DNA from: Variovorax sp. E3
Lineage (GTDB): Bacteria > Pseudomonadota > Gammaproteobacteria > Burkholderiales > Burkholderiaceae_C
Direction: 5' to 3'
NCBI RefSeq assembly: GCF_016082275.1
Contig: NZ_MOWM01000029.1
Span: forward strand, 1 to 60,087
Length of the DNA: 60,087 nt
Below are positions 36,138-45,028 of this stretch, piece by piece. The notes beneath the pieces were generated by a model that ran no database searches, was not told the origin of the DNA, and saw only the letters and a list, made by a program, of their open reading frames with translations. Numbering within the stretch: the stretch's first letter is position 1; every line of letters starts with the position of its first letter. The translations under genes were made by a program, and so were the position numbers.

Positions 36138-36947
36138 ATGACCGACATGACCAAGACCGCCGACCGCAAATACTGGCGCACCGCCATCGGTGACCCGACT
36201 CCCCATGAAGGCACGATGGTCAGGGGCTACGACGTCCTCACGGATCTGGTGGGCAAGATCGACTTCGGCGCCATGGTGTACCTGCTCTACAAGGGCGAAC
36301 TACCCAAGGGCAACGAGTCCAAGATGATCAACGCCATGTTCATCTCGGTCGCGGACCACGGCATTTCGCCATCCTCGACGGTGACCCGTTTTGTGCAGGC
36401 AGCTGGCGTGCCGATCCAGTGCGCGGTGGCAGCCGGGGCCATAATGTTTGGCGACGTGCACGGGGGCGCCGGCGAAGAGTTCACCCGCTACATCCAGGAG
36501 TTGGTGGCATTGGCTGCCTCGAGCGGTCGCGGCTATGAGGACGTGGCGACGGAGTACGTGGCCAACCACAAGCGGCTCGATGGTTTCGGTCACCCGCAGC
36601 ATGCCGAGGGCGATCCTCGCAGCAAAGTGCTGTTCGCTCTGGCCGAAGAGTACGGGACCGCTGGCGATCATGTCCGCATGACGCGCGAACTGGAGAAGGC
36701 GCTCATCAAGAAGAAGAACCGCCCGCTGCTGGCGAACATCGATGCGGCGGTGGGCGCCCTCATTTCGGACATGGGCTTCGACTGGCGGTTGGCGCGTGCC
36801 TTCATCGTCGTGCCGCGCACGGCGGGCCTGTTCGCTCACGCATTCGAAGAGAAGGCGCGTGAGCCGGGCTGGCGCCAGATCACCCTGGACCAAGTCGAGT
36901 ACGACGGGCCCGCCCGTCGCAAGAACGAAAACCCCAGCGCGATCTGA
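36138..36947 (+). CDS. Citryl-CoA lyase-like protein (citrate synthase superfamily)
   Basis: A 269-residue single-domain-length member of the citrate synthase superfamily. The active-site blocks DHGISPSSTVTRFV, GDVHGGAGEEFT and LDGFGHPQH correspond to the histidine-containing loops of citrate synthase and citryl-CoA lyase. It is too short for a full citrate synthase (~430 residues). It could cleave or form a C-C bond between acetyl-CoA and an alpha-keto or carboxylated CoA ester. GGAG lies seven bases before the ATG. It heads the long rightward gene run. Confidence 0.85.
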   Translation: MTDMTKTADRKYWRTAIGDPTPHEGTMVRGYDVLTDLVGKIDFGAMVYLLYKGELPKGNESKMINAMFISVADHGISPSSTVTRFVQAAGVPIQCAVAAGAIMFGDVHGGAGEEFTRYIQELVALAASSGRGYEDVATEYVANHKRLDGFGHPQHAEGDPRSKVLFALAEEYGTAGDHVRMTRELEKALIKKKNRPLLANIDAAVGALISDMGFDWRLARAFIVVPRTAGLFAHAFEEKAREPGWRQITLDQVEYDGPARRKNENPSAI

Positions 36948-37022
36948 TCGCGCCCGCTTCGACAACCGCCGCAGTCGTCGGCGCTCCCCTTTGACATTTT
37001 TATTCCCTGGATTGGAAAGACT

Positions 37023-38201
37023 ATGAACACCCGCGTCGCAATCGTCGGCATTGGCATGACCTCGTTCGGAAAGTTTATGGACCGTTCGGTCAGGACTTCC
37101 GCGGAAGAGGCTGTAAAAAATGCCTTGGCTGATGCTGGCATCGGAGCCGAGCGCGTTGACCGCGTCTTTTTCGGCAACGCAGCAGCCGGACTCATCACGG
37201 GCCAGGAGATGGTGCGCGCGCAAGCCGCCCTGAGGCATACCGGTCTGCTCGGTAAGCCCATGGTCAGCGTGGAGAACGCCTGCGCCACCGGCAGCACAGC
37301 CTTCCACCTCGCCTGGCATTCCGTTGCCAGCGGCCAGTCTGATGTGGCCATGGCCGTCGGTGCGGAAAAGCTGAGTCACCCCGACAAGGCCGTGTCGTTC
37401 GGCGCGTTCGGCGGCGCGGTGGACAAGGAAGATGTCATGCCGGCGCACATCGGTTCCGGCAGCGGATCCATCTTCATGGACATCTATGCGGAACGCACGC
37501 GGCGCTACATGAAGGCGACCGGCACGACGCCGGAGGACTTCGCCCGGATCACAGTCAAGAGTCGGCGTGCCGGCGCCCTGAACCCGTACGCACAGTTCCG
37601 CAAGGAAACGACGGTCGAGGAGGTCTTGGCCGCTCGCATGATCAGCGAGCCGCTCACGCTGCCGATGTGCTCGTCGATCGGAGACGGCGCGGCAGCGATC
37701 GTTCTCGTCTCGAGCCGTGTCGCGGCGCAGCTGACGGGGTGCAGACCGGTGTGGGTTGCAAGCTCCGTGCTGCTGTCCGGCATGGCGGACTCTACCAAGC
37801 CGAGCGCTTCGGTCAGCGCCGCGAAGGCGGCCTACAAGGAAGCGTCCATCGGGCCTGACGAGGTCCATGTTGCTGAGGTGCACGACGCATCGGCTCCCGG
37901 CGAGCTCATCAACTACGAGGTCGTGCAGTTTTGTCCTGAGGGACAGGGTGTCGAGTTGCTGCGCAGCGGTGCAACCGACATCGGCGGCCGCATCTCCGTC
38001 AACCCGAGCGGCGGCTTGCTCAGCAGGGGCCATCCGATCGGTGCTACCGGTGCAGCCCAGATTGCCGAGCTGGTGCAGCAACTGCGCGGCGAAGCAGGCG
38101 AGCGGCAGCGCCCGTCTGCCAAGGTCGCCTTGGCACAAAACTCGGGCGGCCAAGTCGGCCACGAGTCCGCCGTGGCGGTGGTTTCCATCCTCACCGCATG
38201 A
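37023..38201 (+). CDS. Thiolase family protein (SCP-x-like)
   Basis: A 392-residue thiolase of the sterol-carrier-protein-x type. The acylated cysteine is in VENACATGSTAFHLA, followed by AEVHDASAPGELINYE and GHPIGATGAAQIAELV. The C-terminal cysteine block of conventional thiolases is replaced by LAQNSGGQVGHE, as in SCP-x-like enzymes acting on branched or ring-bearing 3-ketoacyl-CoA. It lies between the citryl-CoA-lyase-like gene and the MFE-2-like dehydrogenase. Confidence 0.92.
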   Translation: MNTRVAIVGIGMTSFGKFMDRSVRTSAEEAVKNALADAGIGAERVDRVFFGNAAAGLITGQEMVRAQAALRHTGLLGKPMVSVENACATGSTAFHLAWHSVASGQSDVAMAVGAEKLSHPDKAVSFGAFGGAVDKEDVMPAHIGSGSGSIFMDIYAERTRRYMKATGTTPEDFARITVKSRRAGALNPYAQFRKETTVEEVLAARMISEPLTLPMCSSIGDGAAAIVLVSSRVAAQLTGCRPVWVASSVLLSGMADSTKPSASVSAAKAAYKEASIGPDEVHVAEVHDASAPGELINYEVVQFCPEGQGVELLRSGATDIGGRISVNPSGGLLSRGHPIGATGAAQIAELVQQLRGEAGERQRPSAKVALAQNSGGQVGHESAVAVVSILTA

Positions 38202-38212
38202 AGGAGACAGCA

Positions 38213-39129
38213 ATGACGCAACGACTCCAAGGCAAAGTGATCGTGGTGACCGGCGCGGGCGCGGCGTGGGCAAGGAGATCGCACTCGAGGCGGCGCGCCA
38301 AGGCGCGAAGGTTGTCGTGAACGACCTGGGTGTGAACATGGAGGGTGACGGCGCCCGCAGCGCCGGACCGGCCCAGCAGACAGTCGAACAGATTCGCGCC
38401 GCAGGTGGCGAGGCCAGCGCCAACACCGATAGCGTCGCCGAGTGGAACTCCGCACAACAGATCGTGAAGCATGCGCTCGACTTGTACGGGCGTGTCGACG
38501 GGCTGGTCAACAACGCGGGGAACCTGCGGGACGGGATCTTCCACAAGATGTCGGAAGAGGACTTCGACGCTGTCGTGAAGGTGCACCTGAAGGGCTGCTT
38601 CAACATGGCCCGCGCCGTCGCGCCGCATTTCAAAGGTCAGGAGTCCGGTGCCATCGTGCACATGACGTCGACCTCAGGCCTGATCGGCAACGTAGCGCAG
38701 GCCAACTACGCCGCTGCAAAGATGGGCGTCGTCGGCCTGTCGAAATCGATCGCGCTCGACATGGAGCGTTTCGGCGTGCGGTCCAACTGTATTGCGCCGT
38801 TTGCATTTACCCGCATGGTGAGCTCGATCCCGACCGACACTCCGGAGGGGATGGCTCGCACGCTGGTCAACCAACGGATGGAAGTTGCCAAGATCGCGCC
38901 GTTCACCTGCGCACTGCTCACCGACGAGGCCAAGAGCGTTTCAGGTCAGATCTTCGGCGTACGCAGCAACGAGATCTACCTGTTCTCCCAGCCGCGCCCG
39001 ATTCGGACCGCACACCGCAGCGAGGGCTGGACCGTCGATACCTGCCTCGAAGTGGCGCTGCCCATGATGAAGTCCTCGTTCTTCCCGCTGGACAAGTCGC
39101 GAGACATCTTCTCGTGGGATCCCGTCTGA
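38213..39129 (+). pseudogene. MFE-2-type 3-hydroxyacyl-CoA dehydrogenase (SDR), one frameshift
   Basis: ATG 38213 (after AAGGAGACAGCA) begins MTQRLQGKVIVVTGAG. Near 38260 one base is missing: GCGGGC-GCGGCG should read GCGGGCCGCGGCG, giving RGVGKEIALEAARQGAKVVV. The continuation NDLGVNMEGDGARSAGPAQQ is the marker of the dehydrogenase half of peroxisomal-type multifunctional enzyme 2, and NNAGNLRDGIFHKMSEEDFD, SSTSG-like and YAAAKMGVVGLSK follow. Length if repaired is 305 residues. It would oxidise a 3-hydroxyacyl-CoA to the thiolase substrate. Confidence 0.88.
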
Positions 39130-39159
39130 CGTGACGAAGACAACCACCAGGAGCAGGCA

Positions 39160-40248
39160 ATGAGTGAAGAGACGCGCGACATGCTGCATGAAGCGGCCCT
39201 TCGGATATTCGCGGACAAGCCCGCAAATCTGTGGCTAGTGCTGCAAGAGTCCGGATTCGACAAGACCTTGCTGCCCGAGAGCAAGGGTGGCGCGGGTGTA
39301 AGTTGGGCGGATGCATGCGGGCTTCTGATCCTCGCCGGTGAGCATGCCTCGGACGCACTTCTGGCGGAGGCGATGGTCGGCCACTGGCTTTTGGACCATG
39401 CCGGCGTCGGGGGCGCATCCTTGCCGACCATTGCGTCGTCAGCGTATCCCGAGCAGATCAGGCTGGTTCGCACCCACGACGGCTGGCGCGTCGATGGCAA
39501 GCTCCCGCGTGTGCCATGGGGCGACGCATGCACGCATGTCGCGTTCATCGTGGGTTCCGGCACAGCCGCTCAACTGATCGTCCTGGCTCGGGATGCAGCC
39601 GGCATCTCCATCTCTTCAGGCCGCAATCTGGCGGGCGAACCGCGCGACACGCTGATGCTCGAAGGAGTCGTTCCGCAGGCGGTAGTCTCCGCGCCTTTAG
39701 ACGCACGTGAGTTGCTTTCCCTGTCAGCCATCCTGCGCAGTGCGCTCATGGCCGGAGCGATCGAACGGTCCCTTGCGCTTGCGGTCGAGTACGCCAACCT
39801 TCGCGTGCAGTTTGGCCGGCCGATCGGCAAATTCCAGGCGGTGCAGCAGAACATCGCACTGCTCGCAACGCAGGCGGCAGCAGCGCGTGCGGCTGCCGAA
39901 GCCGGCAGCGAAGCCATCGATGAATGGCTCGCTGGGGTGGGCGAACCCCTGACGCACAGCATTGCGGCTGTCAGCGCGAAGATCCGGACCGGTGAAGCAG
40001 CGGGCCAGGCCTGCGCGATCGCGCACCAGACCTTCGGCGCCATCGGCTTCACCGAAGAGCACGAACTGCACCATTTCACCAAGCGGCTCTGGTCCTGGAG
40101 AGACGAGTACGGCAACGAGGCGTTTTGGTCTCGCGCGCTGGGCGAGCGCATCCTGGCTGGTGCCGCGGAGCAGTCGCTGTGGCGCGCCATGGTGCCCATG
40201 GCAACGGCTGCGGGTGGCGCAGCAGCACAGGCAGGAGCCGCACGATGA
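39160..40248 (+). CDS. Acyl-CoA dehydrogenase family subunit (first of a pair)
   Basis: A 362-residue acyl-CoA dehydrogenase-fold protein, shorter at the N-terminus than the second copy. Recognisable parts are LLPESKGGAGVSWADACGLL, EYANLRVQFGRPIGKFQAVQ and GFTEEHELHHFTKRLWSWRD. The end overlaps the next acyl-CoA dehydrogenase by ATGA. Overlapping unequal pairs are typical of heteromeric enzymes such as those of steroid side-chain degradation, where one subunit supplies FAD contacts and the other the base. AGGAG precedes the ATG. Confidence 0.9.
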   Translation: MSEETRDMLHEAALRIFADKPANLWLVLQESGFDKTLLPESKGGAGVSWADACGLLILAGEHASDALLAEAMVGHWLLDHAGVGGASLPTIASSAYPEQIRLVRTHDGWRVDGKLPRVPWGDACTHVAFIVGSGTAAQLIVLARDAAGISISSGRNLAGEPRDTLMLEGVVPQAVVSAPLDARELLSLSAILRSALMAGAIERSLALAVEYANLRVQFGRPIGKFQAVQQNIALLATQAAAARAAAEAGSEAIDEWLAGVGEPLTHSIAAVSAKIRTGEAAGQACAIAHQTFGAIGFTEEHELHHFTKRLWSWRDEYGNEAFWSRALGERILAGAAEQSLWRAMVPMATAAGGAAAQAGAAR

Positions 40249-41381
40249 ACAAGCTTTCTTTTCCCCGCCCGCGGCAGTCCGAAATCGGTGAGGCGCTGCG
40301 TGCCGAAGTTCGAGAGTTCCTCGACGGCTGGCACGGCAATCGTCACGGAGCCGCTTCCTTCGGCGGCTTCGATCCCGAGTTCAGCGAGGCGCTTGGTCGC
40401 CGCGGCTGGATCGGCATGGGCTTTCCAAAGCACTATGGCGGCGGTGGCTACGGCTTGATGGAGCGCCTGGTCGTCTTGGAGGAACTGCTCGCCGTGCGCG
40501 CACCGATCTTTGCGCATGCGGTGGCCGAACGCCAGAGCGGTCCGCTACTGCTGCGCTTCGGCAGCGAGCGCCAGCGCGAGGAGGTCATTCCTCGGATCGC
40601 CGCTGGCACGTGCTACTTCTGCATCGGCCTGAGCGAGCCGGACTCCGGGTCAGACCTCGCGTCTGTGCGCACGCGTGCCACCAAGGTGGACGGTGGCTGG
40701 CGGGTCAATGGCGCCAAAATCTGGACCTCGAGCGCGCACCGCGCGCACTACATGATCCTGCTGTGCCGGACGGCGCCCGCAGGTGAGGTGCGGCAAGCCG
40801 GCTTGAGCCAGTTCCTGGTCGACATGAAGACGCCGGGCATCACCTGCCGGCCGATCGTCAACATCGCCGGCGACGCCGACTTCAACGAGGTCCATTTCCA
40901 GGACGTGTTCCTTGCCGACGACGCTCTCATCGGCGTCGAAGGGCAAGGCTGGCAGCAGGTCACGAGCGAGCTGACGTTCGAACGCAGCGGCCCTGACCGG
41001 TTCATGTCCCACATGGGTGCGGTCGAGGAATTCGTTGCCGCGCTCAAGCAGCAGCCGTCGACCGAAGGCGCCCGGACGATAGGGCGCCTGGTCGCCCACC
41101 TCTCGACGCTGCGGCGAATGTCGCGTTCGATCGCCACGATGCTCGCCGACGAGCAGGATGCCCCACTGCATGCGGCCTTGGTCAAGGACCTTGGCTCCTG
41201 CTTCGAGCAGGAGATTCCTGAGACCCTTCGACTGGCGCTGCCGACCGAGCCTGACACCGGCGCCAGCGGGTACAGCGCCGCGCTGGCCAACGTGATTCTT
41301 CACGCACCGTCCTGCACGATCCGCGGCGGTACGAAGGAAGTGCTGCGCGGCATCGTCGCCAAGTCCCTTGGACTGCGCTGA
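40245..41381 (+). CDS. Acyl-CoA dehydrogenase family subunit (second of a pair)
   Basis: A 378-residue protein with PKHYGGGGYGLMERLVVLEE, the FAD-binding CIGLSEPDSGSDLASVRTRA and WRVNGAKIWTSSAHRAHYMI, and the C-terminal block TIRGGTKEVLRGIVAKSLGL. In medium-chain acyl-CoA dehydrogenase the catalytic glutamate lies directly before the GT of this block (YEGT); here that position is glycine, so the base must come from elsewhere or from the partner subunit. Translational overlap with the preceding gene supports a heteromeric complex. Confidence 0.9.
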   Translation: MNKLSFPRPRQSEIGEALRAEVREFLDGWHGNRHGAASFGGFDPEFSEALGRRGWIGMGFPKHYGGGGYGLMERLVVLEELLAVRAPIFAHAVAERQSGPLLLRFGSERQREEVIPRIAAGTCYFCIGLSEPDSGSDLASVRTRATKVDGGWRVNGAKIWTSSAHRAHYMILLCRTAPAGEVRQAGLSQFLVDMKTPGITCRPIVNIAGDADFNEVHFQDVFLADDALIGVEGQGWQQVTSELTFERSGPDRFMSHMGAVEEFVAALKQQPSTEGARTIGRLVAHLSTLRRMSRSIATMLADEQDAPLHAALVKDLGSCFEQEIPETLRLALPTEPDTGASGYSAALANVILHAPSCTIRGGTKEVLRGIVAKSLGLR

Positions 41382-41426
41382 GCAGATCCGATCCAACTCT
41401 CAACACCCAATCCTCGAAGGCTGCAC

Positions 41427-42218
41427 ATGGAAACCGCACTGAAAACAGAAGAACTCGATCAACAACGGCGCGACGCGGTGCTGTGGTTGAAGCTCAACCG
41501 GCCCCAAGCGTTGAACTCGCTGACCCTGTCGCTCGTCAATGCATTGACGCAGGCAATCGAGGATGCCCAGGGTGACCCGGAAGTCCGCGTCATTGTTCTG
41601 ACGGGCGAAGGCCGAGCCTTCTGCGCCGGCGCGGATCTGAAGGACCCGGCCCGCAGCCGTCCCGAGAGTGGTGCCGAGTTCGTGAAGGCGATCGGCGGTC
41701 TGACCGAGCTGATCGAAGCGTCCACCAAGCCTGTCATCGCGGCCATCAACGGGATCGCGGTGGCGGGTGGGCTGGAACTCGTGCTCGCCTGTGACCTCGT
41801 CATCGCTGCCGAGTCCGCCCGCCTCGGCGATGCACATTCGAACTACGCCCTGTTTCCGGGCGCCGGCGCCACCGCGCGCCTGCCGCGCAAGGTGGGATTG
41901 AACAACGCCAAGCTTCTGATGTTCACGGGCGACATGCATCCAGCCAGCGAATGGAAGGCCCTCGGCCTCGTCAACCTGGTGGTCGCCGACGACGGCTTCA
42001 TCGGCGCCGTCGAGGCGCTGGCCAAGAAGCTCGCGGCCAAGAGCCCGTTGGTGCTGGGCCGCATGAAGCAGGCGCTCAATGATGCGCTGGATCAGCCGCT
42101 GTCCATTGGGCTGCGCTATGAGCGCGCCCTGAGCAACTTGCACCATTTCTCCGCGGACCGGGTCGAAGGGCTGACGGCGTTCAAGGAAAAGCGCGCTCCT
42201 CGGTTCACCGGCAAATGA
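41427..42218 (+). CDS. Enoyl-CoA hydratase/isomerase family protein
   Basis: A 263-residue crotonase with LNRPQALNSLTLSLVNALTQ, GEGRAFCAGADLKDPARSRP and AINGIAVAGGLELVLACDLV; both oxyanion-hole regions are intact. It follows the acyl-CoA dehydrogenase pair by 45 bp and would hydrate the enoyl-CoA they produce, giving the substrate of the MFE-2-like dehydrogenase. Confidence 0.93.
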   Translation: METALKTEELDQQRRDAVLWLKLNRPQALNSLTLSLVNALTQAIEDAQGDPEVRVIVLTGEGRAFCAGADLKDPARSRPESGAEFVKAIGGLTELIEASTKPVIAAINGIAVAGGLELVLACDLVIAAESARLGDAHSNYALFPGAGATARLPRKVGLNNAKLLMFTGDMHPASEWKALGLVNLVVADDGFIGAVEALAKKLAAKSPLVLGRMKQALNDALDQPLSIGLRYERALSNLHHFSADRVEGLTAFKEKRAPRFTGK

Positions 42219-42270
42219 GCCTTCACCGATGTGCGGTGACTTGATATCGACGACTTGAAGGAAACAGAGT

Positions 42271-43470
42271 ATGGAACCGAAAGACAAAGGGCCTCTGGCC
42301 GGCATCCGCGTGATCGACATCGGCACGATGGTTGCGGGCCCCGTTGCCGCAACGCTGCTTGCAGACCTCGGTGCCGACGTGATCAAGATCGAGCAGCCGG
42401 GCCGCGGCGACTCTCTGCGTCATATCGGGCCATCGGTGGAAGGCGAAAGCCTTTGGTGGAACGTCGAAGGGCGCAACAAGAAGTCCGTCACGCTCGATCT
42501 GCATCATCCCGAAGGCCAACGGATCCTAAAGGAGATGTTGAAGCACGCCGATGTGCTCGTGGAGAACTTCCGCCCCGGCATCCTGGGCAAGTGGAACCTC
42601 TCGTGGGAACACCTGAAGCAGGTCAACCCAAGGCTTGTCATGCTGAGTGTGTCCGGCTATGGCCAGACCGGCCCGTACGCGAACCGCGCGGGGTACGACC
42701 GCATCGCCCTGGCGATGGGCGGTACGCTGAACGCCACCGGCTATCCGGACCGCGCTCCGGTCAAGCTGGGCACGGCGATGGCCGACTACTCGACCGCGTT
42801 GTTCGGCGCTTTCGGAATCATGGTCGCGCTCTACCACCGGGATATGCGCGACGGCGAAGGTCAGCAGATCGATCTCTCGTTGTACGAAACGGTGTTCCGC
42901 TTCACCGACGTGATGGTCACGGCCTACGACAAGATGGGACTGCCGCGCGAACGTACCGGAAACCTTCACTTTGCGGCAGCCCCGGGCGACCATTTCGAAA
43001 CCTGCGATGGACGCTACATCGTCCTGACCGTGTCCAACGACCGCATGTTCGGCCGCTTGTGCGAAGTCATCCCGGCCCTGGGCGAGGAAGAGCGCTATTC
43101 GACCCACGCGAAACGCACTGCGTGCGTCGAGGAGCTCAACGTCATCGTCGCGGCGTGGATCAAGTCGCTGCCGGTGCTGGAGGTCTGCCGTATCCTCGAA
43201 GAGAAGGGCCTGGCTTATTCCTTGATTTACTCGATCAAGGACATCGTGGCAGACCCGCACTACGAGGCCCGGGGCACCATTGCCAGCGTCGAGCACCCGC
43301 AGATCGGCGAGCTGAAGATGCCTGCAGTGCAGCCACGGTTCAGCGGGACGCCGTCCCCGCAGATCAAGCCAGCGCCAGCACTGGGCGCGGACACCGATGA
43401 GATCCTGCGCGAACTGGCGGGGCTCTCGGTCAGGCAGATTGCCGAGCTGCGCCAGGCGGGCACGGTCTGA
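42271..43470 (+). CDS. CaiB/BaiF-family CoA-transferase
   Basis: A 399-residue family III CoA-transferase: IRVIDIGTMVAGPVAATLLA, LGADVIKIEQPGRGDSLRH, NKKSVTLDLHHPEGQ and the catalytic aspartate in GTAMADYSTALFGAFG. It moves CoA from a donor thioester (often succinyl-CoA or a pathway product) to the incoming acid, so it is the probable activation step of the pathway encoded here, avoiding ATP use. AAGGA precedes the ATG. Confidence 0.94.
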   Translation: MEPKDKGPLAGIRVIDIGTMVAGPVAATLLADLGADVIKIEQPGRGDSLRHIGPSVEGESLWWNVEGRNKKSVTLDLHHPEGQRILKEMLKHADVLVENFRPGILGKWNLSWEHLKQVNPRLVMLSVSGYGQTGPYANRAGYDRIALAMGGTLNATGYPDRAPVKLGTAMADYSTALFGAFGIMVALYHRDMRDGEGQQIDLSLYETVFRFTDVMVTAYDKMGLPRERTGNLHFAAAPGDHFETCDGRYIVLTVSNDRMFGRLCEVIPALGEEERYSTHAKRTACVEELNVIVAAWIKSLPVLEVCRILEEKGLAYSLIYSIKDIVADPHYEARGTIASVEHPQIGELKMPAVQPRFSGTPSPQIKPAPALGADTDEILRELAGLSVRQIAELRQAGTV

Positions 43471-43495
43471 GGTGCTGAACGCTATGGAGACACCC

Positions 43496-44220
43496 ATGAC
43501 CATGTCCCAGGTCGATGCAGCCGTTCGGGATCCGGCCAGCGTGGTAGCGGCCATCGAAAGCCGCTTCTCGTGCCGCGCGTTCTCGCCCGACAGGCCGGTC
43601 TCGCGCGAGCACGTCGAGGAGATTCTGCGGATCGCGAGTTGCACGGCGTCCAGCACGAACACTCAACCGTGGAAGGTGTACGTGCTGCAGGGCGAACGTC
43701 GGGATGCACTTGTCGCACAAGTGTGTGCTGCGCACGATGCGACCCGTGCCAATTCCTCCCTGACCGCCGAGTACGGCGAGGTGGACGGCTACTACCCTTC
43801 AGAGTGGGTCTCGCCCTACATCGACCGGCGACGCCAGAACGGCTGGACCTTGTACGGCCACCTCGGCATCGAAAAAGGCGACAAGGACAAGATGCACGCC
43901 CAGGGACAACGGAACTACCGCTTTTTCGACGCGCCGGTCGGCCTTATGTTCACGATCGACCGCGTCATGGGCCGTGGTTCGCTGATCGACTACGGCATGT
44001 TCCTGCAGACGCTGATGCTGGCGGCGCGCGCGTCGGCCTGCACACCTGCCCCCAGGCAGCGTGGAACAACTGCGCAAAGATCGTCCTGCCATTCATCGAT
44101 GCGGGCGCCAACGAAATGCTGGTGTGCGGCATGGCGCTGGGCTACGCGGACGAGTCCGCGCCGGTGAACACCTACAGAACCCCGCGAGAGCCAGTGGAGA
44201 GTTTCACCCGATGGATCTGA
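43496..44220 (+). pseudogene. Nitroreductase family protein, one frameshift
   Basis: Starting at ATG 43496 (GGAG seven bases before; ATG 43484 is an alternative) the protein has ESRFSCRAFSPDRPVSREHV, the FMN site ASCTASSTNTQPWKVYVLQG and DYGMFLQTLMLAARA. Near 44028 one base is missing; the next frame continues VGLHTCPQAAWNNCAKIVLP, then MLVCGMALGYADESAPVNTY and ends ESFTRWI. Repaired length is 241 residues. FMN-dependent reductase of enones or nitro groups; here probably reduction of an enoyl or quinoid intermediate. Confidence 0.85.
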
Positions 44221-44274
44221 GATGGCCGCCTGCCTAGGTCTTCAACCCGTTCAACGAACGCACCGAGGAAACTC

Positions 44275-44632
44275 ATGGACTTCAAGCTCTCCGACGATTC
44301 GCTCGCCATGCAGGCGTCGACGCATAAGGTGGTCAACGACTTGCTCAGGTATGGCAATGGAGCACCATGCCGCGCGAATGCTGCTGCTGGAAGCTGCATG
44401 GGGCCTTCAGGCCGGCGTCGATGTGCGCTTGAAGTCTTCTTACGCCAAAGTGTTCTGCACAGAAGTCGCAAACCGCATTGCGGACAAAGCCTTGCAGATT
44501 TTCGGAGGCGCGGGCTACATCAAGGGCATGGTGGTCGAGCGGGTCTACCGCGAGTTGAGGGTCATGCGGATTTTCGAGGGCGCCAACGAGATACAGCGAA
44601 ACATGATCGCGAAACAGCTGTTGAAGACGTAG
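44275..44632 (+). pseudogene. Acyl-CoA dehydrogenase with large internal deletion
   Basis: Two ends of a typical ~380-residue acyl-CoA dehydrogenase are joined: the N-terminus MDFKLSDDSLAMQASTHKVV, then from about 44345 in another frame the C-terminal domain MAMEHHAARMLLLEAAWGLQ, IADKALQIFGGAGYIKGMVV, VYRELRVMRIFEGANEIQRN. Roughly 250 codons including most of the FAD and substrate domains are gone. It sits directly after the nitroreductase, so the pathway once had a third acyl-CoA dehydrogenase, this one with the standard glutamate block (FEGANEIQR). Confidence 0.85.
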
Positions 44633-45028
44633 GCTCCACCGTCACATTGTGGACGAATGGTTGCAACGTGCGATGCCGAAAAACACGTTTTCGATGTCGG
44701 TCGTGAAGGTGATTGTGTTGCATCAAGGCCCGTTTGGATGGGTGGAGGGAAATGCAGGCGCGCAGCGGCATAGGCGTCCAGAGATCGTCTTCCTGTTCGG
44801 CGACATGGCCTGCCCACAGAGAGGGTCCGCTACTCGGCATTCGCTTCTGCTGTCGTCGAGCCAGACATCGAATTCCTTCAAAAATGGCCACATTATGGAC
44901 ACTTCACTTTCAAATCGCGCCGCCGAAACTACGATTCACCGACTCAGTTTCGGGCTGACTGCTGTGACCTGAGCGCCACCCCACGTCGTTCGACGATGGT
45001 CCCAGATACAACAACGAAAGTGAGACAA
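44633..45028. other. Intergenic stretch before the Bug gene
   Basis: About 400 bp with no recognisable gene; short frames have no family resemblance. It separates the beta-oxidation genes from the Bug / dipeptidase genes and may hold a promoter for the latter, but no convincing -35/-10 pair or operator stood out. Confidence 0.35.

Noticed and set aside
36300..38633. Lower-strand frame of 777 codons opposite the citryl-CoA-lyase/thiolase genes
   Set aside because: Composition is arginine/alanine/histidine-rich with no family motifs, and the opposite strand encodes two clear enzymes; this is a GC-driven shadow.
44649..44972. Possible gene of 107 codons between the acyl-CoA dehydrogenase remnant and the Bug gene
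   Set aside because: GTG start, no ribosome site, no recognisable motif and unlike neighbouring coding composition.
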